Below are positions 54,703 to 62,088 of a stretch of DNA of 64,000 nt, one piece after another. How positions within the stretch are numbered: the stretch's first letter is position 1; each line of letters opens with the position of its first letter. The notes beneath the pieces are model-generated. The model made no database searches. It was not told the DNA's origin and saw only the letters and a program-made list of their open reading frames with translations. Source of the stretch: Flectobacillus longus (GTDB lineage Bacteria; Bacteroidota; Bacteroidia; Cytophagales; Spirosomataceae). The stretch lies in the NCBI RefSeq assembly GCF_030056705.1, contig NZ_JASHIC010000006.1:1-64000 (forward strand), given 5' to 3'. Both the position numbers and the translations under genes were made by a program.

Positions 54703-54878
54703 TTTGCTAGCTCTTTAAGCAATTCCCTATCTTCTTTTAATACGATACTCAAGTTTGAGGATAATTGTATCTTAGTTTGGGAATCTTCCTGTAATTGTCG
54801 AAGTATTTGTAAAACTTCCGTCAAAACGTTATCGGGAAGCCTATCTACAATCTCTATGATTTCCTGTTTAGTTTCCAT
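54699..54878 (-). CDS. Probable Doc antitoxin (59 residues)
   Basis: This short frame begins METKQEIIEIVDRLPDNVLTE and ends LLKELAK, with TGA overlapping the Doc ATG (ATGA). The composition is helical and charged (LQILRQLQEDSQTKIQ). It is not a recognisable Phd sequence, but C-terminal helical peptides that plug the Fic active site vary greatly. Order, overlap and size make an antitoxin the best reading. Confidence 0.8.
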   Translation of the reverse strand: METKQEIIEIVDRLPDNVLTEVLQILRQLQEDSQTKIQLSSNLSIVLKEDRELLKELAK

Positions 54879-55366
54879 TTCAATATTATCTTTTGTTGAA
54901 AACGTAATTTTCTATGGTTTAATTTAATAAATATTCCTGAAATGTCTCATTAAAATAACTGAGACATAATCAAAGCGCTGCGCTAGTCTTGTAGGAAAGT
55001 TATCCAACAACCGTTGATAGTACTGTATTGAGCTTTGTAATTAAAATAAAATTGGTGTAGCTGCAACTCTTGCAGTTGCAGCTACACCCAAAAATACCAA
55101 TAAATAAGAACTCTTTTGAACAAAATAGAAATCTTCGTTTAGTCCTAATTTAGGATTATTGGTTTCAGTAAAATTGAAAAATACCTTCATTTTGAAATAG
55201 GATATCATACTTCCGCAATCCAACATCCACTATCTGAAATTAGTACTGTACGAAGGATTCGAAAACTATTTATTTCGGAAGTGTAATTTTCTATATTTCG
55301 TAAAAATTAAAGCTATTTTACTTTATTTCCGAAATCAGAAATCCCAAATCTGAAATTGTTAGTCTT
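54879..55366. repeat. Intergenic region with CCGAAATCAG-type repeats
   Basis: No gene is seen. 55200-55240 (TTCCGCAATCCAACATCCAC) and 55320-55358 (TTTCCGAAATCAGAAATCCC) are two inverted-looking members of the family also found at 5695-5732 and 25905-25955. A hairpin pairs GTAGCTGCAACTC and GAGTTGCAGC-type text (GTGTAGCTGCAACT 55053-55066, AGTTGCAGCTACAC 55074-55087). Confidence 0.55.
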
Positions 55367-56236
55367 TCACTTAAAAAACTCCTCCAAATACTCACTTGGT
55401 GATTTGCCCTTGATGCGTTTGAAGATACGGTTGAAGTTGGTAATACTATTAAAACCACAACTATAAGCTACTTGCGCAATACCGATGGGAGATTCGTTGG
55501 TGAGTTTTTTACAGGCTTCATTAATACGTACTTCATTTAAGAAAGATAAAAAGGTATGACCTGTATGCTTTTTGAAATATCTACAAAAAGCATGCGGAGT
55601 CATGTGCGCTTTATTGGCTGCATCTTCGAGTGTAATAGGCTTTTCAAATTCTTGAATGATAAAATTATAGATATTACTCATTCTCAATCCCTCGTTTTCA
55701 CTGTAAAGTTTTGGTCTTGAGCCTTCCGAAAGTGCATCTAGTGGTTCTATGCTAGAAATTAGCCTCAGCAAATCCATAAAATGAATCATTTGCTCGATAC
55801 CAATATGTTCATGAATGAGCATCATTTTGGTCGAAACCTCCTCCGCTTTTTCTGTGGGTATCTTAAATCCGTTGGGATTTTGTTGTAAAAAGCGTTTTAT
55901 ATTGAGCATTTCGGGTAAATTAAACAAAGCTGATAATGGTCCATGAGGATTGAAAAATAGTACCAAGGCTTGAATCTCTAATTCGCTTTTAGGTAAAAAA
56001 TAGCTCGGATCACTCTTAAACATGTGTGGTTGATTGGCTCCCAACCAAAAAATATCATTCGATTTGAAAGTGTGCATATTATTATCCGCAATCAAAGTTC
56101 CTTCGCCTTGCTGCACCCATGTAATCTGTATCTCCTCGTGTCTATGCAAATGTGGATAGAAATACGGCATAATGTCCTGCTGAACAATAATCGTATGATC
56201 GTGCGGTACGGGAATGGTAAATTGTAGTACTTTCAT
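55367..56236 (-). CDS. AraC family regulator, probable regulator of the hydroxyproline genes
   Basis: This is a 289-residue protein. The cupin domain has YFYPHLHRHEEIQITWVQQGEG and FKSNDIFWLGANQPHMF. The C-terminal double HTH has ITLEDAANKAHMTPHAFCRYFKKHTGHTF and IAQVAYSCGFNSITNFNRIFKRI. It is divergent from the deaminase gene across a 291-bp region with an inverted pair of ATATGTCTAT 10-mers. Position and family make it the likely activator for hydroxyproline or arabinoside use; the ligand is unknown. Confidence 0.9.
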   Translation of the reverse strand: MKVLQFTIPVPHDHTIIVQQDIMPYFYPHLHRHEEIQITWVQQGEGTLIADNNMHTFKSNDIFWLGANQPHMFKSDPSYFLPKSELEIQALVLFFNPHGPLSALFNLPEMLNIKRFLQQNPNGFKIPTEKAEEVSTKMMLIHEHIGIEQMIHFMDLLRLISSIEPLDALSEGSRPKLYSENEGLRMSNIYNFIIQEFEKPITLEDAANKAHMTPHAFCRYFKKHTGHTFLSFLNEVRINEACKKLTNESPIGIAQVAYSCGFNSITNFNRIFKRIKGKSPSEYLEEFFK

Positions 56237-56292
56237 TTGCTGATTAAATACTTGTTAAAAGAATTCAACATGAATCTATAGGCACTCTATCA

Positions 56293-56428
56293 ATATGTCT
56301 ATGACAAAATAAAATCTAACCTCCGCTGCCCAAATCCAATACCCAAAAGCTAAAATTAGTTTGCCTTCATGCTACCAAAATACTATTTTCTACTAATTAG
56401 CTAAATATAAACAACTTTATAGACATAT
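56293..56428. promoter_or_regulatory. Inverted 10-mers in the AraC-deaminase divergent region
   Basis: ATATGTCTAT at 56293-56302 and its exact complement ATAGACATAT at 56419-56428 are 116 bp apart between the two divergent starts. Such paired sites fit AraC-type looping or two half-sites. The region holds no gene. Confidence 0.5.
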
Positions 56429-56476
56429 CACACATAAACAGGTTAATATCTGACTATAATTGATTAAAAATCAACC

Positions 56477-56506
56477 TTTGACCCGCTTGTGTTTTGGGTA
56501 ATTTTG
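56477..56506 (+). promoter_or_regulatory. Promoter of the deaminase gene
   Basis: TTTG at 56477-56480, 18 bp, then TAATTTTG at 56499-56506: a full match to the Bacteroidota consensus, 21 bp before the start codon. Confidence 0.8.
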
Positions 56507-56527
56507 ATAAAAAACAACAACAGAACT

Positions 56528-57448
56528 ATGGCAATCAATTGGCAAGGCGTATTTCCCGCTGTGACGACAAAGTTTGGTACAGATGACCAACTTGATTTTG
56601 AATTATTTGACAAAAACTTGCAATTCCAACTTGAGGCAGGTGTCGACGGTATCATTCTTGGCGGAACCTTAGGTGAGGCAAGTGTACTGAGTCTAGAAGA
56701 AAAAGGAGCGTTGGTAAAGTTTACCGTTGAAAAGGTAGCAGGACGTGTTCCAGTAGTGTTAAATATTGCAGAAGGAGCTACCAGAGATGCAATTCAATTG
56801 GCTAAACTAGCCGAAGAATGGGGTGCAGCTGGTTTGATGATGCTTCCTCCTATGCGCTATAAAGCAGATGACTACGAAACAGTAGAATATTTCAAAGCGG
56901 TAGCCAATTCAACTACGCTTCCTATCATGATTTACAATAACCCTGTAGATTATAAAATTGAAGTAACATTAGATATGTTCGCTGCCTTGGCTGAGTGCGA
57001 AAATATTCAGGCAGTAAAAGAATCTACGCGTGATTTGACCAACGTAACCAGAATGCGTAACCGTTTTGGCGACCGTTTCAAAATCATGTGTGGTGTAGAT
57101 ACCATTGCTATGGAACAATTGGTGATGGGTGCTGATGGATGGGTTGCAGGTTTGGTATGTGCCTTCCCTGAGGAAACAGTGGCCATTTATAAATTAGTAA
57201 AAGCTGGTCGCTACGAAGAAGCTCTTAGCATTTACCGTTGGTTTATGCCATTGTTGGAACTAGATATTCATCCAAAATTAGTACAATACATCAAGTTGGC
57301 TGAATCAAGAGTTGATTTGGGTAGTGAAGCGGTACGTGCGCCACGTTTGGTGATTAGCGGTGCTGAAAGAGAACGTATTTTAGCACTTATCGATGGCGCT
57401 ATTGCAATCAGACCAACTTTGCCAGATTATAAGGCGATTGTATTATAA
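56528..57448 (+). CDS. DapA-family protein, probable Δ1-pyrroline-4-hydroxy-2-carboxylate deaminase
   Basis: This 306-residue TIM barrel has the DHDPS/NAL pattern: GVFPAVTTKFGTDDQLDFE, GGTLGEASVLSLEEK, Tyr in MIYNNPVDYK, and Schiff-base K164 in IQAVKESTRD. LhpC enzymes in this superfamily deaminate the dehydrogenase product to alpha-ketoglutarate semialdehyde. The context identifies it as LhpC and not DapA: a semialdehyde dehydrogenase and a hydroxyproline epimerase follow. ATG 56528 is preferred to an upstream frame extension. Confidence 0.9.
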   Translation: MAINWQGVFPAVTTKFGTDDQLDFELFDKNLQFQLEAGVDGIILGGTLGEASVLSLEEKGALVKFTVEKVAGRVPVVLNIAEGATRDAIQLAKLAEEWGAAGLMMLPPMRYKADDYETVEYFKAVANSTTLPIMIYNNPVDYKIEVTLDMFAALAECENIQAVKESTRDLTNVTRMRNRFGDRFKIMCGVDTIAMEQLVMGADGWVAGLVCAFPEETVAIYKLVKAGRYEEALSIYRWFMPLLELDIHPKLVQYIKLAESRVDLGSEAVRAPRLVISGAERERILALIDGAIAIRPTLPDYKAIVL

Positions 57449-57522
57449 TTTGAAGATTTGGAGATTTGAAAATGTGTAAATCGTTCATTTTCAAATCTTC
57501 AAATTCCCACATTTTCAAATTT
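57447..57522 (+). repeat. TTTGAAGATTTGG-type intergenic hairpin (copy B)
   Basis: The start AATTTGAAGATTTGGAGATT and the complementary TCAAATCTTCAAATT and ATTTTCAAATTT segments match copy A at 50339-50410. It overlaps the deaminase stop and ends 6 nt before the semialdehyde dehydrogenase start. Confidence 0.7.
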
Positions 57523-57528
57523 AAAAAA

Positions 57529-58995
57529 ATGTCTCAAATCATTTCAACGGTAATGCAACAAGCACAAGAGGCATTTGAGCATTATCGCCAAGTATCGGGT
57601 AAAAACCGTGCTATATTTCTAGAAACCATTGCAGAAGAAATAGAAGCATTGAAAGATTCGTTGGTGGCAATTGCTCATCAAGAAACCAATCTTCCATTGC
57701 CAAGGCTTCAAGGAGAAATTGGACGAACAACAGGTCAATTACGCATGTTTGCTCGTCTTGTTGCCGAAGGTTCTTGGGTTGAAGCCTGTATCGATACAGC
57801 CAATCCTGACCGAGTGCCTCCTAAGCCAGATACTCGCAAAATGCTTGTTCCGATTGGCCCTGTGGCTATTTTTGGTGCTAGCAATTTTCCGTTTGCTTTT
57901 TCTACCGCAGGCGGTGATACCGCAAGTGCTTTGGCTGCTGGTGTTTCGGTAGTCATTAAAGCGCATCCTGCCCATCCTGAAACTTCAGTATTGATGTTCT
58001 CAGCGATGGAAAAAGCCATTTCACGTTGCCAAATGCACCCTTTTACGATACAACATCTCAACGATGCTAGTAACGAAACAGGTAAAGCGTTGGTGATGCA
58101 CCCACTTACTACAGCGGTTGGTTTTACAGGCTCGCAAGCAGGCGGAAAAGCTCTCAAAGCATACGCAGACCAAAGAGAGGTTCCTATTCCTGTCTTTGCC
58201 GAAATGAGTAGTATCAATCCTGTAGTTTTATTTCCTGAATCCTTAAACCAAACTAATACAACGTTAGCAAAAACCCTTGCAGGTTCTATTTCGCTAGGGA
58301 TGGGACAGTTTTGTACCAAACCGGGCTTGCTTTTGGCAATCGATAGTCCTGCATTAAGTACTTTTTCAGAGACCTTAGAACAAGAGCTTACACAGGTTGC
58401 CTTGCATCCTATGTTGCACTCTGGTATTGCAAAAGCCTTTGATAAAGCACGCTACACTATTACATCGCAAGCAGGAGTAGCTTCTGAAGCTTCTCTGGCT
58501 GTGGTTGAGGATTTAGAAAAACCTACTCCTAGTCTTGCGAAGGTCTCAGCAAAGGATTTCATCGAAAATCCACTTTTACATGAGGAGGCATTTGGGCCTT
58601 TTGCTTTACTTGTGATTTGTCAAGATGTACAAGAACTTTCACAAGCCCTCAAAGCACTTGGTGGACAACTTACCACAACCTTAATGGCAACAGAACAGGA
58701 TGTTGAAAACTATCCTGAAATTCTGTCGCTCCAATGTTCTCTGGCTGGTCGTGTGATTTTGAACGCTGCCCCAACAGGTGTAGAGGTTGCGGGTAGCATG
58801 GTTCATGGAGGAGGCTATCCTTCAACTTTTGACGCTCGTTATACTTCAGTGGGTACAGGTGCGATTAAGCGTTGGGTTAGACCAATTTGTTTACAAGGAT
58901 TCAAAGATTGGATGTTACCAGAAGAATTAAAAGATGGTAATCCATTAAAAATTTGGCGTTTGGTCAATGAGACATTTACCAACGAAGCGATTTAG
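57529..58995 (+). CDS. Aldehyde dehydrogenase, probable alpha-ketoglutarate semialdehyde dehydrogenase
   Basis: This 488-residue ALDH has cofactor motif FGASNFPFAFSTAGGDTASALAAG, catalytic Glu in FAEMSSINPVV, nucleophile C262 in MGQFCTKPGLLL, and EEAFGPFALLV. The GQFCTKPG and EMSSINP forms are those of alpha-KGSA dehydrogenases, which make alpha-ketoglutarate, the last step of hydroxyproline (and some L-arabinose) breakdown. It follows the deaminase by 80 bp, separated by a hairpin repeat. ATG 57529 is preferred to a TTG inside the repeat. Confidence 0.9.
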   Translation: MSQIISTVMQQAQEAFEHYRQVSGKNRAIFLETIAEEIEALKDSLVAIAHQETNLPLPRLQGEIGRTTGQLRMFARLVAEGSWVEACIDTANPDRVPPKPDTRKMLVPIGPVAIFGASNFPFAFSTAGGDTASALAAGVSVVIKAHPAHPETSVLMFSAMEKAISRCQMHPFTIQHLNDASNETGKALVMHPLTTAVGFTGSQAGGKALKAYADQREVPIPVFAEMSSINPVVLFPESLNQTNTTLAKTLAGSISLGMGQFCTKPGLLLAIDSPALSTFSETLEQELTQVALHPMLHSGIAKAFDKARYTITSQAGVASEASLAVVEDLEKPTPSLAKVSAKDFIENPLLHEEAFGPFALLVICQDVQELSQALKALGGQLTTTLMATEQDVENYPEILSLQCSLAGRVILNAAPTGVEVAGSMVHGGGYPSTFDARYTSVGTGAIKRWVRPICLQGFKDWMLPEELKDGNPLKIWRLVNETFTNEAI

Positions 58996-59310
58996 TTAGT
59001 AAGTTAATGAATGATTACGTGATTAGTTATTACTGCTTAGGCACTCGAAATTAGCGACTATGAGCTTTTGACTATTAGGTGTTTGTATGTGGAAAACCTT
59101 TTACTGTCGACTACTCACTGTTCAATATAATCCTTTCGGTGCCTTTGCCGTAATTTTTAACATTTGTAGGCAGTTTAAAACGTAAAGCATTAAGTAATCG
59201 AGCTGAATTAAGCTGAATGGACTAATGAGATAAAATATTAGTAATCAAAAAAATTACACTCAAAACTCATCACTCACAATTCATCACTCATACTTACCCC
59301 TGAGAAAACT
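58996..59310. other. Intergenic region before the epimerase gene
   Basis: No gene is seen in 315 bases. The last 50 bases contain ACTCATCACTCACAATTCAT, inverted relative to TGAGTTGTGAATTGTGAG at 60321-60338, so these two form a long-range inverted pair flanking the epimerase gene. No perfect TAnnTTTG lies close to the start. Confidence 0.45.
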
Positions 59311-60312
59311 ATGAAAAAAACATTTTTTTGTGTCGACGCCCATACTTGTGGTAATCCCGTGAGACTAGTGGCAGGAGGTGGGCCTGTGCTTGAAGGAAGT
59401 AATATGAGCGAAAAACGCCAATATTTCCTCCAAAATTATGATTGGATTCGAAAAGGACTGATGTTCGAGCCTCGTGGTCATGACATGATGAGCGGAAGTA
59501 TTTTGTATCCTCCTCATGACCCAGAAAATGACGTAGCGGTATTGTTTATCGAAACAAGTGGCTGTCTGCCCATGTGTGGACATGGTACCATCGGAACAAT
59601 CACGATTGCAGTAGAAGAAGGATTAATCACGCCAAAAGTAGAAGGAAAAATTCGTATGGAAGCTCCTGCTGGTTTGGTGTTAATTGACTATAAACAAGAA
59701 GGTAAAAAGGTAAAAAGCGTAAAACTCACCAACGTATCTTCTTTCTTAGCAGCTACTGATTTAAGTGTAGAATGTCCTGATTTAGGTCCTATCAAAGTAG
59801 ATGTTTCGTATGGTGGTAACTTTTATGCCATTGTAGATGTTCAAGAGAATTTCAAAGGCTTGCAACATTACAGTGCTGACCAGCTTATTAGTTGGAGTAG
59901 AACCTTACGTAACCGCATCAACGAGCAATATTCTTTTGTGCATCCCGAAAATGATACTATCAAAGGTTGCTCGCATATCTTGTGGACTGGCGACGTATTA
60001 GACCCAACTTCTACAGCTCGTAATGCAGTATTTTACGGAGACAAAGCCATTGACCGTTCACCATGTGGTACGGGTACTTCGGCACGTATGGCACAATGGT
60101 ACGCCAAAGGTAAATTAAAGAAAGGGGATGAGTTTATACATGAAAGTATCATTGGTTCAAAATTTATTGGAAGAATAGAAGAAGAAACTACCGTAGGAGG
60201 AAAGCCCGCCATGAAACCAAGTATAGAAGGCTGGGCAAGAATCTATGGCTACAATACCATCAATATCGATCCAGAGGATGATCCTTATGCTTATGGGTTT
60301 CAAGTACTGTAG
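59311..60312 (+). CDS. 4-hydroxyproline 2-epimerase (proline racemase family)
   Basis: This 333-residue protein has both catalytic cysteines of the racemase/epimerase subgroup: C89 in LPMCGHGTIGT and C252 in RSPCGTGTSAR. With Thr at either site it would be a trans-3-hydroxyproline dehydratase, so epimerisation is the better reading. It converts trans-4-hydroxy-L-proline to cis-4-hydroxy-D-proline, the first step for the dehydrogenase at 50.4 kb. HTCGNPVRLVAGG at the N-terminus is the family start. It is cytoplasmic. Confidence 0.92.
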   Translation: MKKTFFCVDAHTCGNPVRLVAGGGPVLEGSNMSEKRQYFLQNYDWIRKGLMFEPRGHDMMSGSILYPPHDPENDVAVLFIETSGCLPMCGHGTIGTITIAVEEGLITPKVEGKIRMEAPAGLVLIDYKQEGKKVKSVKLTNVSSFLAATDLSVECPDLGPIKVDVSYGGNFYAIVDVQENFKGLQHYSADQLISWSRTLRNRINEQYSFVHPENDTIKGCSHILWTGDVLDPTSTARNAVFYGDKAIDRSPCGTGTSARMAQWYAKGKLKKGDEFIHESIIGSKFIGRIEEETTVGGKPAMKPSIEGWARIYGYNTINIDPEDDPYAYGFQVL

Positions 60313-60597
60313 CATCAATGCTGAGTTGTGAATTGTGAGTTGTGAATTTAAAATGTAATATTTTAATTATCAGCACCTTGCACCCATAATCACTCAAAAT
60401 TTTAATTTGTAGGATTACCCTCATAAGTGTGCAAGGTATATCTGATATTTTACCTAATGCCTAAGGCTTACAGCCTAAAGCAATATGATTTTATTTTACA
60501 TTAATACCTGACTTTATTGAGTGATTGAGTGGTGGAGCGGTTGAGTGAGTATGAAGATTTACACTTATTCAATCGCTCATTCATCAATCACTCAACT
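60313..60597. repeat. Intergenic repeats (GCCTA family and GAGTGA-TIR pair)
   Basis: 60445-60485 contains TTTACCTAATGCCTAAGGCT and CAGCCTAAAGC, a member of the GCCTA family. 60518-60597 holds a compact inverted pair (ATTGAGTGATTGAGTGGTGG with TCATTCATCAATCACTCAAC), the terminal arms of the MITE-like family almost without an interior, directly before the permease start. Confidence 0.6.
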
Positions 60598-62007
60598 ATG
60601 TCTCAAGAACAACCATCCTTCAAACGCTCCTTTCGCCTCTTCGATGCCACTATGATTGTGGCAGGCTCAATGATTGGGTCTGGGATTTTTATTGTAAGTT
60701 CTGATATTGTCCGAAATGTGGGTTCGACAGGAGGACTTCTTTTGGTTTGGATTATTACTGGATTACTCACTGTAGCGGCGGCCGTTAGTTATGGCGAGCT
60801 AAGTGGTATGTTTCCCAAAGCAGGAGGACAATATATTTATCTCAAAGAGGCCTTCAATCCTCTGGTTGGTTTCTTGTATGGTTGGAGCTTTTTTACCGTA
60901 ATCCAAACAGGCTCTATCGCCGCCGTTGGGGTTGCCTTTAGCAAGTTTTCGGCCTATCTTTTTCCTGTTTTAAGCGAAAAAAATATTCTATTTTCAGTCC
61001 TAGGACTCAATATTTCAGCAGCACAACTTACCTCTATAGCCCTTATCATTTTTCTTTCGTTTATCAACACACGTGGTGTTCAATACGGCAAATATGTCCA
61101 GTCAATTTTTACAGTGACCAAACTGCTTGCCTTATTCGGATTAGTTATTTTTGGATTCATCCTTACGGCTAATACCGAAACTTGGCATCATAACTGGCAA
61201 ACAGGCTTTTCTATTCAACAACTTACCTCTTCAGGATTTTTACCATACACAGGTTGGGCTGCCTTCGGAGCAATCGCCGCTAGTATGGTCGGAAGTTTGT
61301 TTAGTAGTGATTCTTGGAATAATGTGACATTTATCGCTGGCGAAATCCAAAATCCACAACGCAATATTGGTCTAAGTCTTTTCCTCGGAACACTCATTGT
61401 AACAAGCATTTACTTACTCGCCAATATCATGTACGTTTCGGTACTAGACTTACCAGCTATTGCTTTTGCAGAAAATGATCGAGTGGGGGTAGTAGCTTCG
61501 CAACATATTTTTGGAGAAGGAGGTACTATGATTGTGGCAGTCTTCTTAATGATTTCAACTTTTGGTTGTGATAATGGACTTATCTTGGCTGGCGCCCGTG
61601 TGTATTACACGATGGCAAACGATGGTCTATTCTTCAAAAAAGTAGGAGAACTGAACAAAAATGGTGTTCCCGAAAAAGCGCTATGGATTCAATGTGCTTG
61701 GGCTTCGGTTTTATGCTTGAGTGGTAAATACGGCGAACTCCTCGACTATGTGATTTTTGCAGTACTCATTTTTTATGCACTTACCATTCTAGGAATTATT
61801 CGTTTACGAATCAAAAAACCAGAACTTGAAAGACCTTACAAAGCATTTGGATATCCGTTTGTGCCATTACTGTATATTTTTACAGCAACTTGCATTTGTA
61901 TTTTATTACTTATTTATAAACCAAATTATACTTGGCCAGGCTTAGGCTTAGTGTTATTAGGAATTCCTGTTTTTTATATATTGAAAAAAACTAATAGTGA
62001 ATTATAA
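60598..62007 (+). CDS. APC superfamily amino-acid permease
   Basis: This 469-residue protein has about 12 membrane spans. The first has MIVAGSMIGSGIFIV, the substrate-binding glycine motif of APC/LAT transporters. Others include TGGLLLVWIITGLLTVAAAVSYGELSGMFPKAGGQYIYL, and GDNGLI-type loop FGCDNGLILAGARVYYTMANDGLF. ATG 60598 is preferred to 60529, which lies in a repeat. By position between the epimerase and a GH127 gene, it probably imports hydroxyproline; broader amino-acid uptake is possible. Confidence 0.9.
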   Translation: MSQEQPSFKRSFRLFDATMIVAGSMIGSGIFIVSSDIVRNVGSTGGLLLVWIITGLLTVAAAVSYGELSGMFPKAGGQYIYLKEAFNPLVGFLYGWSFFTVIQTGSIAAVGVAFSKFSAYLFPVLSEKNILFSVLGLNISAAQLTSIALIIFLSFINTRGVQYGKYVQSIFTVTKLLALFGLVIFGFILTANTETWHHNWQTGFSIQQLTSSGFLPYTGWAAFGAIAASMVGSLFSSDSWNNVTFIAGEIQNPQRNIGLSLFLGTLIVTSIYLLANIMYVSVLDLPAIAFAENDRVGVVASQHIFGEGGTMIVAVFLMISTFGCDNGLILAGARVYYTMANDGLFFKKVGELNKNGVPEKALWIQCAWASVLCLSGKYGELLDYVIFAVLIFYALTILGIIRLRIKKPELERPYKAFGYPFVPLLYIFTATCICILLLIYKPNYTWPGLGLVLLGIPVFYILKKTNSEL

Positions 62008-62088
62008 ATGAGTGTCTGGAGAGTAAATATTATTTAAAATGATATTTGCTCAAACTGGATCTTCATTCAAGCATTCGCGCCATAGAAT

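Noticed and set aside
54667-54927. 86-residue plus-strand open frame
   Set aside because: It is antisense to the Doc antitoxin, whose ATGA overlap and order are far more convincing.
55041-55226. 61-residue minus-strand open frame
   Set aside because: It lies over an inverted GTAGCTGCAACT repeat and dispersed repeat text, with no supporting feature.
56528-57448. Dihydrodipicolinate synthase (dapA) of lysine synthesis
   Set aside because: The superfamily fits, but neighbouring hydroxyproline epimerase and semialdehyde dehydrogenase make the deaminase role more likely.
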